A DNA stretch of 64,000 bases from an uncultured Clostridia bacterium (lineage in GTDB: Bacteria > Bacillota > Clostridia > Oscillospirales > Acutalibacteraceae), in the NCBI GenBank assembly GCA_937892115.1, contig CALAUI010000013.1, positions 1 through 64,000 on the forward strand, written 5' to 3'. The translations under genes were made by a program, and so were the position numbers. Below are positions 6,638-14,338 of the stretch, piece after piece (the stretch's first letter is position 1; every line of letters starts with the position of its first letter). The notes under the pieces were generated by a model. The model had not been told where the DNA came from. It worked only from the letters and a program-made list of their open reading frames with translations, and made no database searches.

Positions 6638-8113
6638 ATGAAAAAGGCAGTTAAATACGGTATTCTCGGTTCACTCGGTGCTGCTGCAGCGGTAAACGCA
6701 GTCAGAGCCGCAAAATTCGTTCCCGAAAAAATCGACTACGGCACTCCCACAGAGGAAAAGGTTGACGCTGAAAAAGCAATGGCTCATCTGAGCACGGCGC
6801 TTTCAATTCCCACAATCAGCTACCCCGAAAAGGAAAAGGTCGATTTTTCACAGTTTGATAAATTCCATGATTTCCTTGACGAAGCTTTCCCTCTCATTCA
6901 CGAGAAGCTTGAAAAGGAAATTGTTAAAGAAGCAAGTCTGCTTTACCGCTGGAAGGGTACAAGAGACGACCTTGATCCCATCGCACTTCTTTCCCACCAG
7001 GACGTTGTTCCCATTTCGGAAGGTACTGAGGGTGACTGGAAATACGATCCCTTCAGCGGATACAATGACGGTGAATTCATCTGGGGCCGCGGTGCTCTTG
7101 ATATGAAGAATCACCTTATGGGTGTAATGGAAGCAGTTGAAACCCTTCTTGAAGAGGGCTTCCAGCCCGAAAGAGACGTATATCTGCTCTTCGGTCAGGA
7201 TGAAGAAGTAGTTGCCAACGGCGACAGCGGTGCAAAAGCACTTATGGAAACTCTTAAAGCAAGAGGCGTTCATCTTGATTCAATCGTTGACGAGGGCGGT
7301 GCAATCCTTCCCGTTGACATCAAGGGCGTTATCAACAACAAGCAGCTTGTCGGTATCGGCATCGCCGAAAAAGGATACTGTGACTTTGAAATAAGCGTAA
7401 AGGCAAAGGGCGGCCATTCATCACAGCCCCCCAAGCATACCGCACTCGGTCAGCTTGCAGACGTCATCAAGGACCTTGAGAATCATCAGTTCAAGGCAGA
7501 GATGAGACCCTTTGTAAAGGATTTGTTTGCATCCATCGGCCGTAACTGCACTTATCCCGTACGTCTTGTTACCTGCAATCTTCCCGTTCTCACTCCCGTA
7601 CTCACTCAGGTATTCAAGCTCATTCCTCCCGCCGCCACCTTCGTACGTACCACGACCGGCGTTACCATGGCTGAGGGCAGCCCCGCCGCAAACGTACTTC
7701 CCCAGAAGGCAAGCATCGTCGTAAACTTCAGACAGATGCCCGGCGTTTCCGTTCAGGACGTTGAGGACCATATCCGTAAGGTAGTCAGAAACAAGAATAT
7801 CGAGGTAAAGGCACTCAAAACGAAGGAAGCTTCCTCATTCTCACCCACGGATTCAAGAGCATTCAACATCATCAAGGAAATCTGCATGCAGGAAAACAGC
7901 AACAACGTTGTTGCTCCCTATCTCGTAATGGGCGGCACGGATGCCTGCAACTATGAGCCCATCTGTGAAAACATTTACAGATACTCTCCCTACAAGGCAA
8001 GCGTTGAGCTTCTTCTCTGTACACACGGTACAAACGAAAGAATCCCCGTTGAGGCAATAGGCCCCGGCATCGCATTCTTCAAGAGATACATCAGAAAAGC
8101 ATCAGCAGAATAA
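6638..8113 (+). CDS. M20 family metallopeptidase (PM20D1/CPS1-like)
   Basis: 491 aa. The ATG at 6638 follows AAAGGCGG; a TTG six codons upstream is unlikely. A hydrophobic N-terminal segment (YGILGSLGAAAAVNAV) may anchor it in the membrane. Dinuclear-zinc motifs are visible: HQDVVP, GRGALDMKN, GQDEE and a late CTHGTNE histidine. A dimerisation-type insert starts near KGGHSSQPP. Length and motifs fit the PM20D1/CPS1 branch of M20 carboxypeptidases, which hydrolyse peptides or N-acyl amino acids; the substrate here is unknown. Glycerate kinase follows four bases after the stop. Confidence 0.85.
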   Translation: MKKAVKYGILGSLGAAAAVNAVRAAKFVPEKIDYGTPTEEKVDAEKAMAHLSTALSIPTISYPEKEKVDFSQFDKFHDFLDEAFPLIHEKLEKEIVKEASLLYRWKGTRDDLDPIALLSHQDVVPISEGTEGDWKYDPFSGYNDGEFIWGRGALDMKNHLMGVMEAVETLLEEGFQPERDVYLLFGQDEEVVANGDSGAKALMETLKARGVHLDSIVDEGGAILPVDIKGVINNKQLVGIGIAEKGYCDFEISVKAKGGHSSQPPKHTALGQLADVIKDLENHQFKAEMRPFVKDLFASIGRNCTYPVRLVTCNLPVLTPVLTQVFKLIPPAATFVRTTTGVTMAEGSPAANVLPQKASIVVNFRQMPGVSVQDVEDHIRKVVRNKNIEVKALKTKEASSFSPTDSRAFNIIKEICMQENSNNVVAPYLVMGGTDACNYEPICENIYRYSPYKASVELLLCTHGTNERIPVEAIGPGIAFFKRYIRKASAE

Positions 8114-8117
8114 TATT

Positions 8118-9227
8118 ATGAATATACTTATCTCTCCCGATTCGTTCAAAGGCACCCTCTCCGCAAAGGAAGTCTGCGATATAGTTGGCAAGGCCTTTGA
8201 GGACACAATAGAAAACGTAAACATTACCAAGCTCCCCGTTGCCGATGGCGGCGAGGGGCTTTGCTCCTGTCTTCATTCCGTATGCGGAGGCAAGAATATT
8301 TCCGTAACGGTTCCCGGTGTATTCGGCGAGCCGATTGATGCGGAATATCTCATGCTTGACGGCGGCAAAGCGGTAATCGAAATGGCCGCCTGCTCGGGTC
8401 TTCCTCTTGCAGGTGACAGTAAAAATCCCGAAATTTCCACCACAAAAGGCGTAGGATGTCTCATACTTGATGCCGTATCAAAGGGTGCGAAAAGCATCAT
8501 GCTCGGTCTCGGAGGCAGTGCCACCAATGACTGCGGTATAGGTATGGCATCCGTTCTCGGTTTTCGTTTCCTTGACAAAGACGGAAACGGGCTTGAACCC
8601 ATCGGTGCAAATCTCGGTAAAATCGCAAAAATCATTCCTCCCGAAAAATCAATCGGCGTTCCCGTAACTGCCGCCTGCGACGTAGAAAATCCCCTCTACG
8701 GTGAAATGGGTGCCGCATACGTATTCGCTCCTCAGAAAGGGGCAGACGAAGAAATGGTTGCCCGTCTTGACGAGGGCATGAGAAGCTTCGCAAAGGTTTC
8801 TCTTGAATGCCTCGGAAAAGACGTTTCCTCATTGAAGGGCGCAGGTGCGGCGGGAGGTCTCGGCGCCGGCACGGTGCTGTTCCTTGACGGAGAACTGAAA
8901 AAGGGAATCGACATTATACTTGATACCGCCGGCTTTGACGAAAAAGCGAAGACGGCAGACCTTGTTATTACGGGTGAGGGACGGCTTGACTCCCAATCCG
9001 TAAACGGAAAGGTGATTTCCGGTATTGCCCTCAGATGTAAGGCAATGGGCAAAAAGGTCATCACTATCTGCGGATGTGAAGGTAAAGGTGCTCAGATGGC
9101 AAAGGACGTGGGTGTTTCCGAAATGTACTATTCCTGCCCCGTTCCCAAGCCGTTTGACGAAGTAAAGAAAACCTGCCGCGAGGATTTATACTCCGCAGGT
9201 GTAACAGCCGCCGAAAATCAGAAATAA
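8118..9227 (+). CDS. glxK: glycerate kinase (GlxK/GarK family)
   Basis: 369 aa. It phosphorylates D-glycerate with ATP, feeding it into lower glycolysis. Family signatures are the N-terminal ISPDSFKGTLSA, VADGGEG, the glycine-rich GLGGSATNDCG(I)GM segment, GAAGGLGAGT, and the late TGEGRLDSQS. Length is typical. It starts four bases after the M20 stop with no clear ribosome binding site of its own, so it is probably translationally coupled. The kinases of this family can yield 2- or 3-phosphoglycerate; which one cannot be told from the sequence. Confidence 0.92.
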   Translation: MNILISPDSFKGTLSAKEVCDIVGKAFEDTIENVNITKLPVADGGEGLCSCLHSVCGGKNISVTVPGVFGEPIDAEYLMLDGGKAVIEMAACSGLPLAGDSKNPEISTTKGVGCLILDAVSKGAKSIMLGLGGSATNDCGIGMASVLGFRFLDKDGNGLEPIGANLGKIAKIIPPEKSIGVPVTAACDVENPLYGEMGAAYVFAPQKGADEEMVARLDEGMRSFAKVSLECLGKDVSSLKGAGAAGGLGAGTVLFLDGELKKGIDIILDTAGFDEKAKTADLVITGEGRLDSQSVNGKVISGIALRCKAMGKKVITICGCEGKGAQMAKDVGVSEMYYSCPVPKPFDEVKKTCREDLYSAGVTAAENQK

Positions 9228-9240
9228 TCCTCGGAGCAAT

Positions 9241-10602
9241 ATGGAAAAAAATCTAACCAACGGAAGTGTATTCAAAAATATAGTTACGTTCTCCCTGCCC
9301 TTCCTTCTGTCGTATTTTTTACAGACACTTTACGGGCTGGCGGACTTATTCATCATAGGCAGATTCTGCCCTACGGCAAGTACCACCGCCGTTTCAATCG
9401 GCAGTCAGGTGATGCACATGCTCACCGTAATGATAGTGGGGCTGGTGACGGGCTCCCTTGTGCTTATCGGGAAAGCGGTAGGTGCAGAGGATAAAGAGCT
9501 GAAAAACAGAGCTGTCGGAAACACGATAACGGTATTCTTTATCATTTCTCTCGTGCTGACAGCATTGCTCCTCATTCTCACAAAGCCCATAGTCAGCGTA
9601 ATGTCCACTCCCGCGGATGCGGTTGAGGGAACGGTCAATTACCTGAGAATCTGCTTTGCGGGCATACCGTTCATCGTGCTCTATAACGTGATAAGCTCCG
9701 TTTTCAGAGGAATGGGCGATTCAAAGAGTCCCCTGTATTTCATTGCGGTTGCCTGCGTATGCAACATCGGTCTTGATTTCCTCTTCATAGGGAAATTCGG
9801 GATGGACAGTGCCGGTGCGGCACTCGGCACTACTCTTTCACAGACAATCAGCGTTATTATTGCCGTATTCTTCATCGTGAAGAAGAATATGATAAGCGGA
9901 ATATCAAAAGCTCATTTCAAGCTCCGTAAGAACGTAGTGGGTCAGATAATGAGAGTCGGTATTCCCATTTCCCTTCAGGACGGATTCATCCAGATTGCTT
10001 TCCTGCTCATTACCGTATTCGCGAATAACAGAGGTCTTACCGACTCTGCCGCAGTAGGAATATCGGAGAAGGTCATCGGAATACTTTTCCTTGTACCTTC
10101 AACGCTGATGGCATCCGTTTCCGCGCTCTGTGCCCAGAACGTGGGTGCGGGAAAGCACGGCAGAGCAAAAAAGACGATGCAGGATGCAATCATCATTGCA
10201 ACCGTCAGCGGACTTTTCTTTTCGGTACTGTTCCAGTTCATTTCCCCCTTTGTCCTTTCTCTTTTTACAAAGGATGCGGCGGTTATTGAAACGGGCACTC
10301 CGTATCTTAAAAGCTACGTTTGGGACTGTCTGTTTGCGGCGATTCACTTTATATTCAGCGGTTATTTCTGCGCATACAGCAGGTCGGAGCTTTCGTTTAT
10401 TCATAATTCCGTATCAGCGTTGTTTGCGAGAATACCTTTGTCATACTACTTCTCAAAAGCATATAAAAGCTTGTTTTACATGGGAACGGCAGCACCGATT
10501 GGTTCAATACTGTCAATACTGATTTGTATCGTCTTTTATATCGGAATGAACCGCAAATCAAAAAGCAGTCAGAATATAAGAAAAGAGGACATCGTCGACT
10601 GA
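9241..10602 (+). CDS. MATE family efflux transporter
   Basis: 453 aa with twelve predicted hydrophobic segments. The N-terminus TNGSVFKNIVTFSLP, the DLFIIGRF segment in the first half and the FRGMGDSKSPL loop near residue 155 are typical of NorM/DinF-type MATE proteins, which export cationic drugs or metabolites by Na+ or H+ antiport. It follows glycerate kinase by 13 bp and is convergent with nhaC; the terminator stem overlaps its stop codon. Confidence 0.9.
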   Translation: MEKNLTNGSVFKNIVTFSLPFLLSYFLQTLYGLADLFIIGRFCPTASTTAVSIGSQVMHMLTVMIVGLVTGSLVLIGKAVGAEDKELKNRAVGNTITVFFIISLVLTALLLILTKPIVSVMSTPADAVEGTVNYLRICFAGIPFIVLYNVISSVFRGMGDSKSPLYFIAVACVCNIGLDFLFIGKFGMDSAGAALGTTLSQTISVIIAVFFIVKKNMISGISKAHFKLRKNVVGQIMRVGIPISLQDGFIQIAFLLITVFANNRGLTDSAAVGISEKVIGILFLVPSTLMASVSALCAQNVGAGKHGRAKKTMQDAIIIATVSGLFFSVLFQFISPFVLSLFTKDAAVIETGTPYLKSYVWDCLFAAIHFIFSGYFCAYSRSELSFIHNSVSALFARIPLSYYFSKAYKSLFYMGTAAPIGSILSILICIVFYIGMNRKSKSSQNIRKEDIVD

Positions 10603-10615
10603 CGGTGTCCTTTAC
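10586..10615. terminator. terminator between MATE and nhaC
   Basis: An 11-pair stem (AGGACATCGTC / GACGGTGTCCT) with a GACT loop spans the MATE stop codon and is followed by TTTACATTT. It lies between convergent genes and may serve both strands. Confidence 0.55.
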
Positions 10616-10617
10616 AT

Positions 10618-11949
10618 TTACTGTCGGTTTTTCTGTTTGTTTCCTTTTCTTTCCGGAAGCACAAAGATAAAGAGCATGGAGCTGATAAGAAGCATAAACG
10701 GATAGAAAAGATAAGGAATAATCTGAAATGCGGATATGCTTTTTTCAAGTATCTTAACCTGAGAAATTGCAACCAGCATCTGCGCACCGTACGGAATAAT
10801 TCCCTGGAAAATGCAGGAGAACGTATCAAGAATCGAAGCGGATTTCTTATTTGAAATACCGTATTCCTCCGACATTTCCTTTGCAATGGGATTTGCCATT
10901 ACGATTGCAACCGTATTGTTTGCCGTAGCTATATCCATAAGGCCTACAAGAACGCCCATACCGAACTGACCGCCTTTTTTGCCCTTGAAAATTTTCTTGA
11001 TACCGCTGAGAAGTGCTTCAAATCCGCCCGCCTCACGAATGAGAGCGCACAGCGCGGAAACAAGAATGGCAACCATTGCGGTTTCATACATACCGGAAAT
11101 ACCGTTTCCCATACTGCAGAGCAGGTCATAGAAGCTGACAGCTCCCGTTGCAAGCATAATAATTGAGCCGGAAACGATACCGATAATGAGAACGATAAAT
11201 ACGTTTATACCGATTATACCCAGTATAAGAACCAGCAGATACGGAACTATCTGAAGCAGGTTATAATCCTGAATGGTGATTGCATCACCGTTTTTGGCTG
11301 TCATAACCAATACGATAATCAGCGTTGCAATTGCCGCAGGAAGAGCAATAAAGAAATTCTCTCTGAATTTATCCTTCATCTGACATCCCTGACCGTTGCA
11401 GGCGGCTATGGTGGTATCCGAAATAAAGGAAAGGTTATCGCCGAACATCGCACCGCCCATTACCGTGGCTACGCAAAGTGCGAGACCGTGTCCGGATGCA
11501 TTTGCGACCTCAACCGCTATGGGAGTAATCAGGGTAATTGTACCCACCGAGGTGCCCATCGCCGTAGAAACGAAGCAGGATATGAGGAAAAGCACCGCAA
11601 CAGCAAACCTTGCGGGAATCATATCAAGCAGAAAATAGGCAACACTCTGGGCTCCGCCTCTGCCGACAATACCCGAAAACATACCGGCAAGGAAAAAGAT
11701 GAATATCATTATCATGATATCCCTGTCTCCTGCACCTTTACCCATAAGCGTCATTTTTTCGTTAAAATCAAGACCTTTGCTCTGTACCATTGCTACAAGT
11801 ACCGCAACGATAAATACGGCAATAATGGGAATGTTATAAAATCCCATTTCTATTTTGAGAATATACTCAAAAAGAATACCGAGCCCGAGATAAAGCACTA
11901 TAAATACTCCGATGGGGAGCAGTGCCTTTGCGTTACTTTTTTTATTCAT
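10618..11949 (-). CDS. nhaC: NhaC family Na+/H+ antiporter
   Basis: 443 aa with about eleven membrane segments. The motifs GGAMFGDNLSFISDTTIAA and TAMGTSVGTITLITP are signatures of the NhaC ion-transporter family, which exchanges Na+ for H+ or, in some members, malate or lysine substrates. The start has an AGGGGG site. It is divergent from the redox operon and shares the 146-bp control region with it. The exact ion and substrate preference is not determinable by eye. Confidence 0.85.
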   Translation of the reverse strand: MNKKSNAKALLPIGVFIVLYLGLGILFEYILKIEMGFYNIPIIAVFIVAVLVAMVQSKGLDFNEKMTLMGKGAGDRDIMIMIFIFFLAGMFSGIVGRGGAQSVAYFLLDMIPARFAVAVLFLISCFVSTAMGTSVGTITLITPIAVEVANASGHGLALCVATVMGGAMFGDNLSFISDTTIAACNGQGCQMKDKFRENFFIALPAAIATLIIVLVMTAKNGDAITIQDYNLLQIVPYLLVLILGIIGINVFIVLIIGIVSGSIIMLATGAVSFYDLLCSMGNGISGMYETAMVAILVSALCALIREAGGFEALLSGIKKIFKGKKGGQFGMGVLVGLMDIATANNTVAIVMANPIAKEMSEEYGISNKKSASILDTFSCIFQGIIPYGAQMLVAISQVKILEKSISAFQIIPYLFYPFMLLISSMLFIFVLPERKGNKQKNRQ

Positions 11950-11980
11950 AATAATCCCCCTGAATTTTTCGTGCCCGTCA

Positions 11981-12009
11981 ATATTACCATAACGGAAATA
12001 AAAAGTAAA
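11981..12009 (-). promoter_or_regulatory. possible nhaC promoter
   Basis: TTTACT and TAATAT on the minus strand with a 17-bp spacer, about 35 bp before the start codon; the -35 is weak. Confidence 0.45.
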
Positions 12010-12033
12010 TACCCGCTTTTCTCTTTATTTATA

Positions 12034-12062
12034 TTGATAACATAAGCATAATATGATATATT
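12034..12062 (+). promoter_or_regulatory. promoter of the ten-gene redox/hydrolase operon
   Basis: TTGATA (12034-12039) and TATATT (12057-12062) with a 17-bp spacer, about 30 bp ahead of the NuoE-like gene, which has a CCGGAGG ribosome binding site. Confidence 0.6.
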
Positions 12063-12095
12063 AACTGTATATACCTTAAATCCGGAGGAAACACT

Positions 12096-12584
12096 ATGGA
12101 ATGTAACTGCAAAAAAAGTGACCTTTCCCTTATTGAACCCGTTCTTGAAGAATACGGCGACGTAAAGGGAAGTCTTATCACGATACTTCAGCATGCCCAG
12201 AAGATATACGGATATCTGCCTGTTGACGTGCTTTACCGCATTGCGGAAAGAATCGGCTCATCACCTGCTCAGGTAATGGGCGTTGCCACCTTCTATTCAC
12301 AGTTCAGACTCAAACCCGTAGGCAAATATCTGATTATGCTCTGCCAGGGTACCGCCTGCCACGTAAACGGCTCACAGAAAATCGAAGAGGCACTCTGCCG
12401 TGAGCTGAATATCAGCGACGGCGAAACTACCGATGACGGACTTTTCACTCTGAAAGCCGTATCATGTCTGGGCTGCTGCTCCCTTTCTCCCGTCATGATG
12501 ATAAACGGAGAAACCTACGGCAGACTTACTCCCGCAAAAGCAATCGAAATCATCAATAAACTCAGAGAGGAGAGCATTTCATGA
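12096..12584 (+). CDS. NuoE-like [2Fe-2S] subunit of a bifurcating complex
   Basis: 162 aa. It is a thioredoxin-like ferredoxin subunit of the NuoE/HydC family: helical N-terminus with KIYGYLPVDVL and GVATFYSQF, then the [2Fe-2S] cysteines in MLCQGTACHVNG (two) and SCLGCCSLSP. It transfers electrons within a flavin complex with the next gene, which overlaps it by 4 bp. Presence of only E, F and a GltD-like subunit argues against respiratory complex I. Confidence 0.88.
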   Translation: MECNCKKSDLSLIEPVLEEYGDVKGSLITILQHAQKIYGYLPVDVLYRIAERIGSSPAQVMGVATFYSQFRLKPVGKYLIMLCQGTACHVNGSQKIEEALCRELNISDGETTDDGLFTLKAVSCLGCCSLSPVMMINGETYGRLTPAKAIEIINKLREESIS

Positions 12585-14326
12585 AAATTGCAGTAGGTGA
12601 AGGCAGCTGCGGTATTGCCGCAGGTGCAGCAAAAGTATATGAAGCCATCGAAGCAAGAATCAGCGAAACCGATGCTTTCCTTACCGTGACCGGATGTATC
12701 GGTATGTGCTATCTTGAACCGATAGTTGACATCTATGAAGGTGACGAGCTTCTCAAACGCCTTGTCCGTGTTACGCCCGGGGATGCGGAAAAGATCATCG
12801 CGTTCGTCAACGGTGACGGTGAAGCGGTCAAAGACATTGAAATCGAGGACGAGGACAAGGCATTTCTCTCTCAGCAGACCAGAATTGCCCTTCGTCACTG
12901 CGGTATCATCAATCCCGAAAAATTAGAGGAATATACCCGCACGGACGGATATAAAGCCCTTGAAAAAGTGCTTAAGACAATGTCTCCCGAAGATGTCATA
13001 GAAGAAATCAAGACCTCGGGACTTGCAGGCCGAGGCGGTGCGGGCTTCCCCACCTGGTTCAAATGGAATGCCGCACGTCAATCAGAGGGTGAAGAAAAAT
13101 ATCTTATCTGCAATGCAGACGAGGGTGACCCCGGTGCGTTTATGGACAGAGCCGTTATTGAAAGTGACCCCCACAATCTCATTGAAGGTATGCTTATCGG
13201 CGCTTATGCCATCGGTGCAAAAGAGGCAATCGTTTACGTAAGAGCGGAATATCCCCTTGCAATCGAAAGACTTAAGAACGCGATCCGTCAGGCAGAGGAA
13301 GCGGGATATCTCGGCGATAACATTCTCGGCTCATCCTTCTGCTGCAAAATGAGAATAAAGGCAGGTGCGGGCGCATTTGTCTGCGGCGAAGAAACCGCAC
13401 TTATCGAATCCCTCCAGGGAGAAAGAGGAATGCCCCGACTCAAGCCCCCCTTCCCCGCTCAGGCGGGCTACTGGTATAAGCCCTCAAATATCAATAACGT
13501 TGAAACCTTTGCAAACGTTTCATGGATCATCCTCAACGGCGGCGAAGCATTCTCCGCCATGGGTACGGAAAACAGCAAGGGTACCAAGGTATTTGCTCTC
13601 ACGGGTAAAATCCGTAAGGGCGGACTTGTTGAAATCCCTATGGGTAAGACCCTGCGTGACGTTATCTTCGGTATCGGCGGAGGAATCCGTGACGGTAAAC
13701 AGTTCAAGGCAGTCCAGATGGGAGGTCCCTCCGGCGGATGTATCCCCGCCGACCTGCTTGACACCGTAATCGACTATAAAGCACTCGGTGCAACTGGTGC
13801 AATCATGGGCTCCGGCGGCATGGTCGTCATGGATGAAACCACCTGCATGGTAAGTATGGCAAAATTCTTCCTTGACTTTACTGCAAAGGAATCCTGCGGC
13901 AAGTGTGTTCACTGCCGTATCGGTACAAAGAGAATGCTGGAAATCCTTGACAGAATCGTCAGAGGTGAAGGAAAGCCGGGAGATATTGAGCTGCTTGAGG
14001 AGCTTTGCCTTGCAATCAAGGACGGTGCTCTCTGCGGTCTGGGACAGACTGCTCCCAACCCCGTACTCACCACTCTCAGATATTTCAGAATCGAATACGA
14101 GGCACATATCAACGATAAGAAATGTCCTGCTCACAGCTGTGCGGACCTTGTCACATACAGCATTGATCCCGATAAGTGCCGCGGATGTACTCTGTGTTCA
14201 AAGAAATGCCCTGCCGATGCCATCAGCGGTGAAGTCAAATCAGCTCACAGCATTGATGCGGATAAATGTATCGGCTGCGGCTCATGTTATAATGCCTGCC
14301 GCTTCGGTGCGGTAACAAGAGATTAA
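12581..14326 (+). CDS. NuoF-like NADH/FMN subunit of a bifurcating complex
   Basis: 581 aa. It has a short N-terminal thioredoxin-like domain (about 1-90; GEGSCGIAAGA, TGCIGMCYLEP), a NuoF/HydB core with the NADH/FMN glycine-rich GLAGRGGAGFPTW and CNADEGDPGAFMDR, a SLBB domain, and the [4Fe-4S] motif ESCGKCVHCRIGTKR with a fourth cysteine downstream. The C-terminus carries two ferredoxin-type clusters (CRGCTLCSKKCPADA and CIGCGSCYNACRFGA). This layout is that of HydB/HndC and StnABC-type bifurcating flavoproteins rather than complex I NuoF, which lacks the C-terminal ferredoxin. It oxidises or reduces NAD(H). Confidence 0.9.
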   Translation: MKIAVGEGSCGIAAGAAKVYEAIEARISETDAFLTVTGCIGMCYLEPIVDIYEGDELLKRLVRVTPGDAEKIIAFVNGDGEAVKDIEIEDEDKAFLSQQTRIALRHCGIINPEKLEEYTRTDGYKALEKVLKTMSPEDVIEEIKTSGLAGRGGAGFPTWFKWNAARQSEGEEKYLICNADEGDPGAFMDRAVIESDPHNLIEGMLIGAYAIGAKEAIVYVRAEYPLAIERLKNAIRQAEEAGYLGDNILGSSFCCKMRIKAGAGAFVCGEETALIESLQGERGMPRLKPPFPAQAGYWYKPSNINNVETFANVSWIILNGGEAFSAMGTENSKGTKVFALTGKIRKGGLVEIPMGKTLRDVIFGIGGGIRDGKQFKAVQMGGPSGGCIPADLLDTVIDYKALGATGAIMGSGGMVVMDETTCMVSMAKFFLDFTAKESCGKCVHCRIGTKRMLEILDRIVRGEGKPGDIELLEELCLAIKDGALCGLGQTAPNPVLTTLRYFRIEYEAHINDKKCPAHSCADLVTYSIDPDKCRGCTLCSKKCPADAISGEVKSAHSIDADKCIGCGSCYNACRFGAVTRD

Positions 14327-14338
14327 GGAGGTGATCTG

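Noticed and set aside
13520..14134. Long antisense frame inside the NuoF-like gene (also 33629-34279 inside the membrane protein gene, 58700-59518 inside the lipid kinase gene and 45248-45931 inside the mannosidase gene)
   Set aside because: Opposite strand of well-supported genes, low-complexity or composition-driven translations, no ribosome binding sites; explained by codon bias of the sense strand.
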